The notes: a model not told the origin generated them from the letters alone. Positions 8,284 through 15,801 are shown, numbered from the stretch's first letter. The stretch: 16,375 nucleotides of DNA from JAKORR01 sp964608495 (GCA_964608495.1 CAZSOQ010000120.1:1-16375), one strand, 5' to 3'. Translations and numbers: made by a program.

Positions 8284-10110
8284 CTAGGCCTCCGGCTTGA
8301 TGACCTCGATATCGTCAACGTACACGGCCTGGTCGGGTTCCTCGAGCGTGAATCGCAGCTCGCCCAGACCGTCCGACAGCAGCGGGACCTGCGGATCCCC
8401 ATCCCCGGCGTACACGAATCGGCCCCACGGCACGTCGAAGCATTGCCACTGCGGCGTCAGCGTCGCCGCCTCGACGTCGGCGGCCGTCCACAGGTGACGC
8501 TGGGCCCGGTCCAGCTCGACCACAAGCTGCACCCGCAGGCCCTTCACGGGCTGGTCGCCGGCGGCCCGGGCCCAGAATCGCAGCCCGCGCGCCCCGCTCG
8601 AGCGGACCGGTGCCGCTCGGAAGCCCCACGCGCAGCAGGAGTACGGGCCGTGCAGCATCAGCCCCAGCTTACCTGAATGAGCCGCCTCCGGGTACCTGGA
8701 CCGGTAGGTGCCGCCCTCGCCGCGCGGGGTGATCGGGGTCCAGCGCCATCGCCAGTGCACAAGCGGGCCCTCGAAATCCTCGGCGAAGAGCACGTCGGTC
8801 CGACGGCCGGGGTCAAAGCCCAGGGCGCGGGGATCGGCGCGCTGGATCCGCGTCGAGACCGAGGCATTGTCGTCGTCACTCACCACGGCGACCCAGTCCA
8901 TCGGGTACTCGGGCTGCTCCACCGGCAGGATCGCCTCATACTCCCCCTCGCCCACGGCCGTGGCCTCGACCCGCTCCCACCACCGGAAGCGCCAGGGCAT
9001 CTCGCCCGCTGACCGGTACACGCCTGCGGCCGCGATGGGGCGCCTCGAAGCCACCCGGAACCTCACGCGCAGCCCGTCTTCGGCCCTCTCAGCAGGCCCA
9101 AGGGCCTCGGCCCGCGGGAAGGGGTTGTCCACGCCCTTCAGCTTCCACTCCATGTACCGCACCTCCATGTAGGTGCGGTTGGTGCGCGTGTCCACGGGCG
9201 GCGGCCCGATCGTCCCGCCCGGCTGCCTGATCTCGTGGTAGTCGTTGGGGGCGAAGAGGTGGTTCTTCTCGCCCGGTACCGCGTCCAGCGTGGCCGTGGC
9301 CGCGGGAGGCCAGAAGAACCAGTCGTTGTTCGCCACGAGGATCAGGTAGTCGGCCCTCATGTTCGGCGCCTGACGCCCTGCGTCCAGGTTGTCCAGCCAC
9401 TCCCGGCGAGGCTGGTCGGCCATGCCGTCCAGCGTCGGCATCCAGCAGCTCCCCAGGTCGTAGAATCCGCAGCCGTAGACCGAGAAGGCCGCCCGGATCT
9501 TGTCGCCCGCCAGGGACGCGATCATGGTCGCCGTGTAGCCGCCCCAGGAGCCGCCGAAGATGCCTATCCGGTCGCGGTCCACGTCCGGCTGGGACCGGAG
9601 CAGCGCCAGGGAGTTGAGCACCGCGACCAGGCCGTCGTACAGGGCCGAGGCCGTGGCGTCCGGCTCGGCCTGGAAGGTGGTCGCCTCGCCGTCGAAGTAG
9701 GGACCGCGCGACTTGGCCTCCGTCCGGCTGCAGATGCCCGGCGCGTCCTGGCCGATGCAGACGTAGCCGCGCTGTGCCCAGCCCACCACGTGCGCCCGCT
9801 CGCGGTCAATGTAGCCGCTGCCGCCGTGGCAGAACACGATCCCCGGGTGCGGGCCGGGCGTGGTGGGCCGCGCCAGGATGCAGTGGATGTGGTACTCCTT
9901 GCCCGTCTCGGGCACGCGGCGCGACAGGAACCAGAACTCACGGACGCGCACGTCGCCGATCTGCTTCTCGGGCAGCTCCTCGACGATCGTCGGCGGCGTG
10001 TCCTGCAGGTAGGGCTCGAAGATGGCGGGTACCTTGGCCCGGGCCGGCGCGCCCAGGCAGCACAGGCCCAGGGTGACGGCCAGGGCGCCCAGCAGTAGCG
10101 CGTGCGTCAC
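8284..10110 (-). CDS. Secreted alpha/beta hydrolase (acetyl xylan esterase/dienelactone hydrolase-like) with C-terminal beta-sandwich
   Basis: An exported serine hydrolase, probably an esterase acting on acylated glycans; that substrate is inference. A signal peptide occupies residues 1 to about 25 (ending GAPARA). The alpha/beta-hydrolase core shows the oxyanion element HGGSG (95-99), the nucleophile elbow GGSWGG (Ser188), and plausible triad partners Asp263 in NNDWFF and His292 in PNDYHE. The insert LASCWMP-like region (about 219-225) and WFFWPPA follow the acetyl-xylan-esterase/dipeptidyl-peptidase-like pattern. From about 450 a second domain begins (DVLFAEDFEGPLVHW) and ends AVYVDDIEVIKPEA, resembling a carbohydrate-binding beta-sandwich. 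At 608 residues it is about twice the core fold. The start is GTG. It begins 17 bases after the upstream isomerase gene and precedes the beta-helix gene by 75 bases, so it belongs to the same transcription run. A peptidase role cannot be excluded. Confidence 0.88.
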   Translation of the reverse strand: MTHALLLGALAVTLGLCCLGAPARAKVPAIFEPYLQDTPPTIVEELPEKQIGDVRVREFWFLSRRVPETGKEYHIHCILARPTTPGPHPGIVFCHGGSGYIDRERAHVVGWAQRGYVCIGQDAPGICSRTEAKSRGPYFDGEATTFQAEPDATASALYDGLVAVLNSLALLRSQPDVDRDRIGIFGGSWGGYTATMIASLAGDKIRAAFSVYGCGFYDLGSCWMPTLDGMADQPRREWLDNLDAGRQAPNMRADYLILVANNDWFFWPPAATATLDAVPGEKNHLFAPNDYHEIRQPGGTIGPPPVDTRTNRTYMEVRYMEWKLKGVDNPFPRAEALGPAERAEDGLRVRFRVASRRPIAAAGVYRSAGEMPWRFRWWERVEATAVGEGEYEAILPVEQPEYPMDWVAVVSDDDNASVSTRIQRADPRALGFDPGRRTDVLFAEDFEGPLVHWRWRWTPITPRGEGGTYRSRYPEAAHSGKLGLMLHGPYSCCAWGFRAAPVRSSGARGLRFWARAAGDQPVKGLRVQLVVELDRAQRHLWTAADVEAATLTPQWQCFDVPWGRFVYAGDGDPQVPLLSDGLGELRFTLEEPDQAVYVDDIEVIKPEA

Positions 10111-10119
10111 GATGCATGT

Positions 10120-10125
10120 CTCCCC
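10120..10125 (-). promoter_or_regulatory. Ribosome binding site for the GTG start of the secreted hydrolase
   Basis: GGGGAG on the minus strand, 9 bases before the GTG at 10110 and 2 bases after the stop codon of the upstream isomerase gene. An ATG at 10116 lies in another frame. The position suggests translational reinitiation within one mRNA. Confidence 0.6.
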
Positions 10126-10127
10126 AG

Positions 10128-11012
10128 TCAGACTTCCGCCGCCATGCGCTCGAAGGCGCTCCAGTTCGCCACGGTAATAGCCACCGCTCTCGCCCAGTCC
10201 TCGTCCTCGTGCTTCGGGCCGGTGTTCACTCCCTCGAAGACCGCCGGACCCGTGTATCCCACCTCGTCCATCGCCCGCACCACCTCCGGCCAGTCAATCG
10301 TGCCCAGCCCGGGCGCGAGGTGACGGTCCACCCTGGCGAGCATCGCGCGCGGGCCGCGGCAGCCGAAGTTGTCGTTCAGGTGCGTGGTCGTCAGGTGCGC
10401 TCCGGCCGCGCGCACGGCTTGGGCGACGTCCAGGTCGCTGGCGTGGGCGTGGCCCGTGTCGAGGCAGATCCCGAGGTTGGGAGCGCCCACGCGCTCCACC
10501 ATGGCCGCGATCTCCTCCACCTGGTAGCCAAAGTAGTAGGGAATCAGCAGGTTCTCAAGCGCTATCGCCAGCCCCCTCGCCTGGGCCTCCTCGCACAGCC
10601 AGGCGACCATCTCCGCCACGCGCCGGTCGTATTCCTCCAGGCCGACCTCCTGGATGTAAGCATTCTCGCCCCACCACACCCCTTCGCACCACGGCAACTG
10701 GAGCGACCGGAAGTGATACACCACCTGCTGCGCGCCCCAGGCGACCGCCCGGTCCAGCACCACGAGGTGAGCCTCGCGCAACTGCCCGAGGTCGTCGCGC
10801 GGCGTCACCAGGGCCGGCTCGCCGTGAATCACGGCCATGTGCATCCCATAGTCCTCGAACAGGCTCCGCGTACGCGCCAGGGCCTCCGGGTCGCGTCGCC
10901 CGACGCCGTCGCTGCCCAGCAGGCGGACGCCGTGGTCGCGGAGCACTGCCAGCAGGTCGGGAAGCCTGGGGTCCAGGGGCGGCACGTAGAAGGCAAGCTC
11001 GCGCTGGGTCAT
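10128..11012 (-). CDS. Sugar phosphate isomerase/epimerase (xylose-isomerase-like TIM barrel)
   Basis: A cytoplasmic TIM-barrel protein of the AP endonuclease 2 / xylose-isomerase-like superfamily, which holds sugar isomerases, epimerases and inositol-catabolism enzymes acting through a divalent metal. Metal-site motifs are in order: ALEN (Glu153), CLDTGHAHAS (Asp185, His188), THLNDN (His211, Asp214) and VFEG (Glu260), with LAPGLGTIDW (232-241) before the last. The family does not reveal the sugar. The ATG at 11012 is chosen because AGGAGG lies 11 bases upstream (11024-11029) and the sequence before it (70 open codons) is unlike a protein N-terminus and overlaps the phosphoesterase gene. Length is 294 residues, normal for the family. 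It follows the phosphoesterase by 20 bases. A second, only distantly similar member lies on the other side of that phosphoesterase. Confidence 0.9.
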   Translation of the reverse strand: MTQRELAFYVPPLDPRLPDLLAVLRDHGVRLLGSDGVGRRDPEALARTRSLFEDYGMHMAVIHGEPALVTPRDDLGQLREAHLVVLDRAVAWGAQQVVYHFRSLQLPWCEGVWWGENAYIQEVGLEEYDRRVAEMVAWLCEEAQARGLAIALENLLIPYYFGYQVEEIAAMVERVGAPNLGICLDTGHAHASDLDVAQAVRAAGAHLTTTHLNDNFGCRGPRAMLARVDRHLAPGLGTIDWPEVVRAMDEVGYTGPAVFEGVNTGPKHEDEDWARAVAITVANWSAFERMAAEV

Positions 11013-11032
11013 GGCTGTCGCGTCCTCCTGGG

Positions 11033-11821
11033 TCACTCCGAGAGCTGCACGGGCCCGTCCGCCTGCAGATCGGGGCGCGAGGCGGCGAGGACGATGCCCT
11101 GTCGCAGATTCCTGGCCCACAGGGCCGTCTGCTCGCGCGACATAGGCATGGCCTCCAGCGCCCTGACCGTCCGCTCGACGTCGTAGGCGAGGCGGTGGAA
11201 GGTGACGCCCGCCGGCCGCCATAGGGCGTAGGCCGCGTCCGGGCAGCCGTCGCGCGGCTGGCCGACACTGCCGGGGTTGATGATTCGCTTGCCGGCGACG
11301 GTGCGGTCTATGACGACGTGGCTGTGGCCGAACAGGAAGAGCTCGGCCTCGCGCCTCGATACCAGGGGCGCGATCTCGTGCTCGGGCGTGCCGGGGCGCA
11401 GGTAGCGGTGCGCGCCGGGCAGGTTGTGCTCGACGTGAGCCGTGACGGACGCGCCCGAGGTCCCAGGCAGCTCGACCGTCAGGGCCCCCGGCAGGGCCTC
11501 CAGGAACGCCCGGTCCTGCGCCGATAACTGCTCAGACGTCCAGGCCTCCCATTCGCCGCCCGAGGTCACCTCGACGCCGTCCCAGGAGTGCTCGCCGGCC
11601 AGGGCGTAGCGGTCGTGGTTGCCGATGACCGACCACCAGCGATGGCCCGCGACGAGCTCCCGCGCGAGGGCCAGGACCTCGCGCGGCTGGGGACCGTAGC
11701 CGACGTAATCGCCCAGGAAGACGTAGGCATCCACGCCGCGAGTGGCCTCGAGGACGGCCTCGAAGGCCGCCAGGTTGGCATGGACGTCGCCGAGGACCGC
11801 GATGGCTTCCGGCTGGATCAT
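11033..11821 (-). CDS. Cytoplasmic YfcE/MJ0936-type metallophosphoesterase
   Basis: A single-domain calcineurin-like phosphoesterase of 262 residues, with no signal peptide. All metal-binding blocks are present: GDVHANL (Asp12, His14), LGDYVGYGP (Asp38), GNHDRY (Asn68, His69), His129 in VTAHVEH, GHSH (His166, His168) and NPGSVGQPRDG (182-192), the last being typical of the YfcE-like branch. The start codon at 11821 overlaps the stop codon of the upstream epimerase in an ATGA (11818-11821), implying translational coupling; a frame extends upstream but only into the epimerase gene. The ribosome site is weak (GGCGAG), as expected for a coupled gene. It sits between two TIM-barrel isomerases, so it may remove phosphate from the sugar product of one of them or hydrolyse a phosphodiester; neither is shown by the sequence. 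Confidence 0.92.
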   Translation of the reverse strand: MIQPEAIAVLGDVHANLAAFEAVLEATRGVDAYVFLGDYVGYGPQPREVLALARELVAGHRWWSVIGNHDRYALAGEHSWDGVEVTSGGEWEAWTSEQLSAQDRAFLEALPGALTVELPGTSGASVTAHVEHNLPGAHRYLRPGTPEHEIAPLVSRREAELFLFGHSHVVIDRTVAGKRIINPGSVGQPRDGCPDAAYALWRPAGVTFHRLAYDVERTVRALEAMPMSREQTALWARNLRQGIVLAASRPDLQADGPVQLSE

Positions 11822-12645
11822 GGCTCGCCGTGGCCGTGCTCGGCGATCAGCGCCCGCAGCAGGGCCGCGCTCCTGGGGTAGTCCTCCGCCACCGTGTGGG
11901 CGGGACTCAGCTCCAGGCACAGCATCCCCGCGTAGCCGATGTCGAGGAGCCCGCCGATGATGTCGGCGAAGTCCAGGTTGCCCGCGCCCAGCGCCAGGTG
12001 GTCGTGGACCCCTTCGTAATCGTGGACATGCACGTGCACCAGCCTGGCCGCAAGGTGCCGGATCAGCCCCCCGATGGTCCCGAAGGGCCTGTATCCCGCG
12101 CCGTCGTCGAAGGATACATGCCCCACGTCCAGCGTTACGCCCACCGGACCGCCGGCCGCCAGGACCAGGTCGTAGTCGCGCGTCAGCTCAAAGGCGACGT
12201 CCACGCCGCGCTGCTCCGCGAGCTCCGCCAGGTCGCCGATGGACCGCGCGAGGGCCTCCCGGCGCATTTCCGGCGGCGCCCAGGCGCGGGACGCCCCCTC
12301 GTGCACCGTCACCACGGGCGCGCCCAGGTACGCGGCCAGGTCCAGGCTGTCACGCAGGGACTCCACCGACGCTCTGCGGACCAGGTCGTTGGGGCTGCTG
12401 AGTATCACATCGTAGTTGTCGAACTCCGCGTGAACGCTCACCTCGGCGAAGCCGGCCACCGCGGCCTTCAGGCGGAGGCGGTCGTCCTCGGTCGCCGCGC
12501 GCACGTCGAAGCTGGCCCAGTCGCCGCTCAGGGCCGGGGCCGTGTGGAAGGCGACGCCCGTCAGGCCCTGCTCGCGGAACCAGGCTATCTGGTCGTAGAG
12601 GTCCAGGATTGGCCCCGTTTTCCAGACCATTCCGCCGATCGTCAT
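11818..12645 (-). CDS. Sugar phosphate isomerase/epimerase (xylose-isomerase-like TIM barrel)
   Basis: A second cytoplasmic TIM-barrel isomerase/epimerase, 275 residues. Metal-binding positions are Glu153 in AFELTRDYD, Asp173 and His176 in TLDVGHVSF, the histidine cluster VHVHVHD (His206, His208, Asp209) and Glu245 in LCLELSPAH, with GAGNLDF (220-226) in the family's usual GxGxxDF place. The ATG at 12645 is chosen because AGGGGGG lies 8 bases upstream (12654-12660); an in-frame GTG at 12678 would add 11 residues but has no ribosome site. It starts 57 bases after the sialidase-superfamily gene and shares ATGA with the phosphoesterase downstream. It is clearly different from the other isomerase in the window (different metal-site contexts), so this is not a recent duplication. 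Substrate is unknown. Confidence 0.9.
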   Translation of the reverse strand: MTIGGMVWKTGPILDLYDQIAWFREQGLTGVAFHTAPALSGDWASFDVRAATEDDRLRLKAAVAGFAEVSVHAEFDNYDVILSSPNDLVRRASVESLRDSLDLAAYLGAPVVTVHEGASRAWAPPEMRREALARSIGDLAELAEQRGVDVAFELTRDYDLVLAAGGPVGVTLDVGHVSFDDGAGYRPFGTIGGLIRHLAARLVHVHVHDYEGVHDHLALGAGNLDFADIIGGLLDIGYAGMLCLELSPAHTVAEDYPRSAALLRALIAEHGHGEP

Positions 12646-12653
12646 TATTGCTG

Positions 12654-12660
12654 CCCCCCT
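12654..12660 (-). promoter_or_regulatory. Ribosome binding site deciding the epimerase start
   Basis: AGGGGGG on the minus strand, 8 bases before the ATG at 12645. It favours this ATG over the upstream GTG at 12678, which has no comparable site. Confidence 0.6.
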
Positions 12661-12702
12661 GCCCACGTGCACCTTCACTGCGCTTCAGACTGCCGCGCCC
12701 GG

Positions 12703-13782
12703 CTACTGCCCCAAGACGAAGTCTTCCTCCCGGAAAGCGTAGCCCCTGATCTGCGCCTTCGGAGCATCGTCCATGATGTAGGTGACCACGAAGATGCCGC
12801 CGTCCGGGGACTGCACCCAGCCCGAGTAGCCCGTGTCAGATTCCGGGCTGCGGTCGAAGTCCAGCGGCATGATGCGCGTGTGGGCCTCGCCGCGGCTGGG
12901 GGCCAGGCAGGACTCCACGTCCGTCAGCGCGGCGAAGAGGTTCTGCGTCCACCAGCCCACCCAGCCTTTGCCGCCCTGCATGAAGCGGTGCGTGATCATC
13001 ACGCGCCCGCTGTTGAGCATCCCGGCAACGGGCCGGTGGCAGGCGGGGATCGGCATGGCCACGGGCTCCTCCCAGGTCTCGCCGCCGTCGCGGCTGATGG
13101 CCTTGAAGCAGTCGAGGCCGCGGAAGGAGTTCTCGCGCATGAAGCACACCAGCTCGCCGCCCGGCAGCTCGAGGATGCTGCCCTCGCAGAGCTGCAGGCC
13201 GGGCGCCGACGCGACCGTGCGCGGGCCCCACCACGTCGCGCCGCGGTCGTCCGACATCCAGCAGCGCACGTCCCAGGTGGGCCCGGAATCGCCCGGCAGC
13301 ACGGCGTGGGCGTCGAGCAGCCAGCGCCCGGCGTGCGGGCCGTGCTTGAGCTCGACCAACTGGTCCGGCACGATGCCCTCGACGGGCGTGGCGTGGGGCC
13401 CGTCCCAGGTGTCCGCCTCGTCATCGCTGAACCACAGCCAGTTGCTCTGCTCGGCGCGCAGCTCCCTCTCGCCGCCTGGCGCGTCCGCCACGCGGTCCAC
13501 CACGGCCAGCAGACGGCCGTCGGTCAGAGCCGTGATGCGCGGGCAATTCCAGAAGGGGTCCTGGCGCGACTGCCCGCGCAGCTCGCAGCTCAGGGGCCGC
13601 TTGGGCGCCCAGGTCCTCCCCCGGTCGGCCGACGTCGTGTAGACGATCCGTGTGTAGCCGCGGTCCGCGTGGTGCGTGCACTCAGCGAACACGCACACCA
13701 GCTTCCCGGACGCCGTAAGCGCCACGTCGGGGAAGGCCTCGTAGATGCTGTCGTCCCTGCTAACGGTCATCTTCTCGATCAT
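12703..13782 (-). CDS. Sialidase-superfamily (BNR/Asp-box) beta-propeller protein, cytoplasmic
   Basis: A six-bladed-propeller protein of the sialidase (BNR_2) superfamily, 359 residues. Four Asp-boxes are spaced along it: SADRGRTW (51-58), SDDEADTW (119-126), SDDRGATW (177-184) and SRDGGETW (230-237). Other family-like stretches are EGSILELPGGELVCFMREN (200-218) and DTGYSGWVQSPDGGIFVVTY (316-335). The FRIP arginine motif of classical exo-sialidases is not visible, so sialic-acid hydrolysis is not supported; another glycoside hydrolase or lyase role is equally open. There is no signal peptide, which is unusual for a polysaccharide-degrading propeller and suggests an imported oligosaccharide substrate. 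The ATG at 13782 follows AGGGAG (13793-13798) by 10 bases; a TTG two codons earlier is less likely. It opens a tight set with the isomerases and phosphoesterase downstream and lies 67 bases after the zinc-hydrolase-like gene. Confidence 0.87.
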   Translation of the reverse strand: MIEKMTVSRDDSIYEAFPDVALTASGKLVCVFAECTHHADRGYTRIVYTTSADRGRTWAPKRPLSCELRGQSRQDPFWNCPRITALTDGRLLAVVDRVADAPGGERELRAEQSNWLWFSDDEADTWDGPHATPVEGIVPDQLVELKHGPHAGRWLLDAHAVLPGDSGPTWDVRCWMSDDRGATWWGPRTVASAPGLQLCEGSILELPGGELVCFMRENSFRGLDCFKAISRDGGETWEEPVAMPIPACHRPVAGMLNSGRVMITHRFMQGGKGWVGWWTQNLFAALTDVESCLAPSRGEAHTRIMPLDFDRSPESDTGYSGWVQSPDGGIFVVTYIMDDAPKAQIRGYAFREEDFVLGQ

Positions 13783-13849
13783 GAGCAAGCGTCTCCCTTG
13801 TTGGGCTGGCGGCGGGAAGCCGCGGCGCCTTCGGCGACAGGCGGCCGGG

Positions 13850-15583
13850 TCAGGGCCCGGGGGCGGCCGGCGGCCGGTGCAGCGCCAGCGACCCGGTCAG
13901 GAGGGCCTCGCCCGCCTCGTCCAGCGCCAGGTTCACCACCGACTCGACTGTGGTGCGCTCGGTGAGCATGCACGGGCACAGGGCGAACCAGGGCAGGTAG
14001 GTGAGGCGGCCGCCCTCGGCGGTCACGGCACTCACCCCCACGACCACGTCGCGCTTGTCGGTCACGAGGCGCAGCAGGGCCGTGGTGCCCTCCGCGGGCT
14101 CCCAGGGATCGAAGTACAGGCAGCGGCAGTCCGCGAAGCCGTTCCACGGCATCTTGTCCAGCGGCTTACCGGCGACGAACTCCCGGTCGCCCAGGGCCCA
14201 GAGGAACCGGGCGCCGAGCATCTCCTCGGTCGCCGCAGGGAAGGCCACGGGCCTCTCGGGCATCACGTGTTGCGGCATCCGGGCGGCCAGGCTGTCGAGC
14301 ACGCGCCCGCCCAGCCAGACCACGCTGCCGCCGGCCCGCAGGTACGCCTCCATGGCCCGATTGAACAGGGCCACGTCCACGCCGCGCTCGGAGCCCAGCG
14401 CGGGCGCCGCGACGAGCATGACCGGCGTCTGCTTCACATCGAACCCCTCGCCGAGCACCCGGTCCTCGTAGGGCACGCACCGGTAGGCCACGCCCTTCGC
14501 CGCCAGCGTGCGCAGGACCATGCTGACGGTCCACTGGTGCTTGCCGCCGAGGGCGCAGCCGCCGCAGTAGACCGCGCCGGGACGGTTCGACACGAGCACG
14601 CCCAGGGCCCCCGGCGGGGCGTCGTCCACCCAGAGCCGTCTGAGGATGTTCATGCTGCGGGCGGGCGGCGTGCGCGGGTCGCGGGCCTCCAGGTCGGCCT
14701 GGGCCCTGGCCGCGGCGGCTTCCTGGTCGAAGCGCGGCTCCTCGGCCTGCGCCGCCAGCGCCAGGCCCGTGACCAGCGCGTCCAAGACCGCGCGCGTCCC
14801 CCGTGCGGCGATCGCGGCCAGCGTGGGCGTCAGCGCCGCCCGTGCCTGCGCGCCGTCGGGGGCCAGCGTCCGCTCCTGCAGCTCGAAGGCCTCCTGCACC
14901 TCCGGCCAGGTGTTCAGCTCCTCCAGGCTCTCCGCCGACTGGACCACCAGGTAGCGAAGCACCTCGGTAGGGTCGCCGGCGATCACCTGGCCCCGGTAGT
15001 CGCCCAGCGCCTCGTCGTAGACGCCCTGGCAGGCCGGGTCGAAGTAGGTGTCGCGGAAGGCCGCGTCCGGCATCAGGGCCGATTCCAGGCTCCTGCCGCC
15101 CGTGTAGGTCACCCCAACGTATCCCAGCGTGACATGGGGATACCAGATCACGTCCGGATGATTCAGGGCGTACTTGTCACCGATGCTGTGGGTGAGGCAC
15201 CCGGCCCACATCAGCGCCTCCTCGTCGTGCCGCGCCCTCAGCTCGCGCACGAAGTGCGGCATCACGCGCGTCACATCGTGCGGGTTGAAGCTCTCCGCCC
15301 GTACGGTCTTCAGAAAGTACTCCCCCACCGGCTGGGGCAGGGATTCCGCGCGGTAGAGGTCAGGATAATGGGAGTAGTGGTTGACGAAGCGCTCCCAACG
15401 GTCATCGCCGTACCTCGAGGCAAAGGCCTCGGGCAGTCTGCGCCGGACCTGATCCGCCTGGCTGTTGTGCCCCACACCCCAGGCCTGTACCCAGGCAGGG
15501 GTCGCCAGCAGCAGCCCGAGGACCAGGCAGCGCCGGCAACCGCCGGTGTCCCACCGACCAGTCTTCCTGATGCGAGTCACCAC
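13850..15583 (-). CDS. Secreted two-domain protein: zinc phospholipase C/S1-P1 nuclease-like domain plus GATase1-like domain
   Basis: A 577-residue exported protein without a confident family name. Residues 1-34 form a signal peptide ending WVQA. Cleavage there would expose Trp35 in WGVGHNSQ, as in zinc phospholipase C and S1/P1 nucleases, whose N-terminal Trp helps bind zinc. Further matches are SHYPDLYR (Asp75) and CLTHSIGDKYALNH, where His132, Asp136 and His142 have the phospholipase C spacing H-x3-D-x5-H. The later H-x3-E/D element of those enzymes is not evident, so the metal site may be altered. A helical, Ala-rich stretch (about 235-305) leads to a second domain (about 325-575) with alternating hydrophobic strands (ALGVLVSN, TPVMLVAAP, GGSVVWLGG) like a class I amidotransferase or ThuA-type fold, with no evident catalytic Cys-His pair. 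The start is GTG; an AGGAGG lies 5 bases upstream. It follows a 218-base gap with inverted repeats and may begin a transcript. Confidence 0.7.
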   Translation of the reverse strand: MVTRIRKTGRWDTGGCRRCLVLGLLLATPAWVQAWGVGHNSQADQVRRRLPEAFASRYGDDRWERFVNHYSHYPDLYRAESLPQPVGEYFLKTVRAESFNPHDVTRVMPHFVRELRARHDEEALMWAGCLTHSIGDKYALNHPDVIWYPHVTLGYVGVTYTGGRSLESALMPDAAFRDTYFDPACQGVYDEALGDYRGQVIAGDPTEVLRYLVVQSAESLEELNTWPEVQEAFELQERTLAPDGAQARAALTPTLAAIAARGTRAVLDALVTGLALAAQAEEPRFDQEAAAARAQADLEARDPRTPPARSMNILRRLWVDDAPPGALGVLVSNRPGAVYCGGCALGGKHQWTVSMVLRTLAAKGVAYRCVPYEDRVLGEGFDVKQTPVMLVAAPALGSERGVDVALFNRAMEAYLRAGGSVVWLGGRVLDSLAARMPQHVMPERPVAFPAATEEMLGARFLWALGDREFVAGKPLDKMPWNGFADCRCLYFDPWEPAEGTTALLRLVTDKRDVVVGVSAVTAEGGRLTYLPWFALCPCMLTERTTVESVVNLALDEAGEALLTGSLALHRPPAAPGP

Positions 15584-15587
15584 ATCG

Positions 15588-15597
15588 TCCTCCTCCC
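15588..15597 (-). promoter_or_regulatory. Ribosome binding site for the zinc-hydrolase-like gene
   Basis: GGGAGGAGGA on the minus strand, immediately ahead of two consecutive in-frame GTG codons (15583 and 15580). The AGGAGG core gives spacings of 5 or 8 bases, so either GTG could be used. An ATG at 15585 lies in another frame. Confidence 0.6.
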
Positions 15598-15623
15598 ATC
15601 GGAGCGTGGGTCCTGTGACCTGG

Positions 15624-15643
15624 CGTCGGCGACCGCGCCGACG
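15624..15643. repeat. Perfect 8-bp inverted repeat
   Basis: CGTCGGCG (15624-15631) and CGCCGACG (15636-15643) are exact inverted repeats around a 4-base centre. They lie about 40 bases upstream of the GTG at 15583. No T-run follows on either strand. It could be an operator-like dyad, a leader hairpin, or chance. Confidence 0.4.
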
Positions 15644-15730
15644 GGAAGGCAGCGGGCCGGGCCGATGCCCTCCCTGGCTCGGCCTCAGCCGTCGGCCCTT
15701 TTCTTCAACGACCGCCCCCTGGGACCTCCA

Positions 15731-15753
15731 CTCCCCGGGCTACCCCCCGGGAG
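15731..15753 (-). other. GC-rich hairpin after the upstream gene, possible but atypical terminator
   Basis: 15731-15739 and 15746-15753 pair as 8 bp with one bulged base, about 50 bases beyond the stop at 15802. No T-run follows on the minus strand, so an intrinsic terminator is not shown. The rest of the 15584-15801 gap holds a 10-base palindrome (15760-15769) and no open frame that looks coding. I see no convincing -35/-10 pair. Confidence 0.25.
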
Positions 15754-15801
15754 CCACCCGCGGGCCCGCCGGCGTGGACCGTCCCTCCGCGTGAGCTCTG
15801 C

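Noticed and set aside
10128..12645. Recent tandem duplication of the two epimerase genes
   Set aside because: The two proteins share only fold-level metal motifs and are too different for a recent copy.
13783..13788. TTG start two codons before the chosen sialidase-superfamily ATG
   Set aside because: Rare start codon; the ATG at 13782 has an acceptable Shine-Dalgarno spacing.
15760..15769. Perfect 10-base palindrome GCGGGCCCGC
   Set aside because: All-GC palindromes of this size are expected by chance at this base composition.
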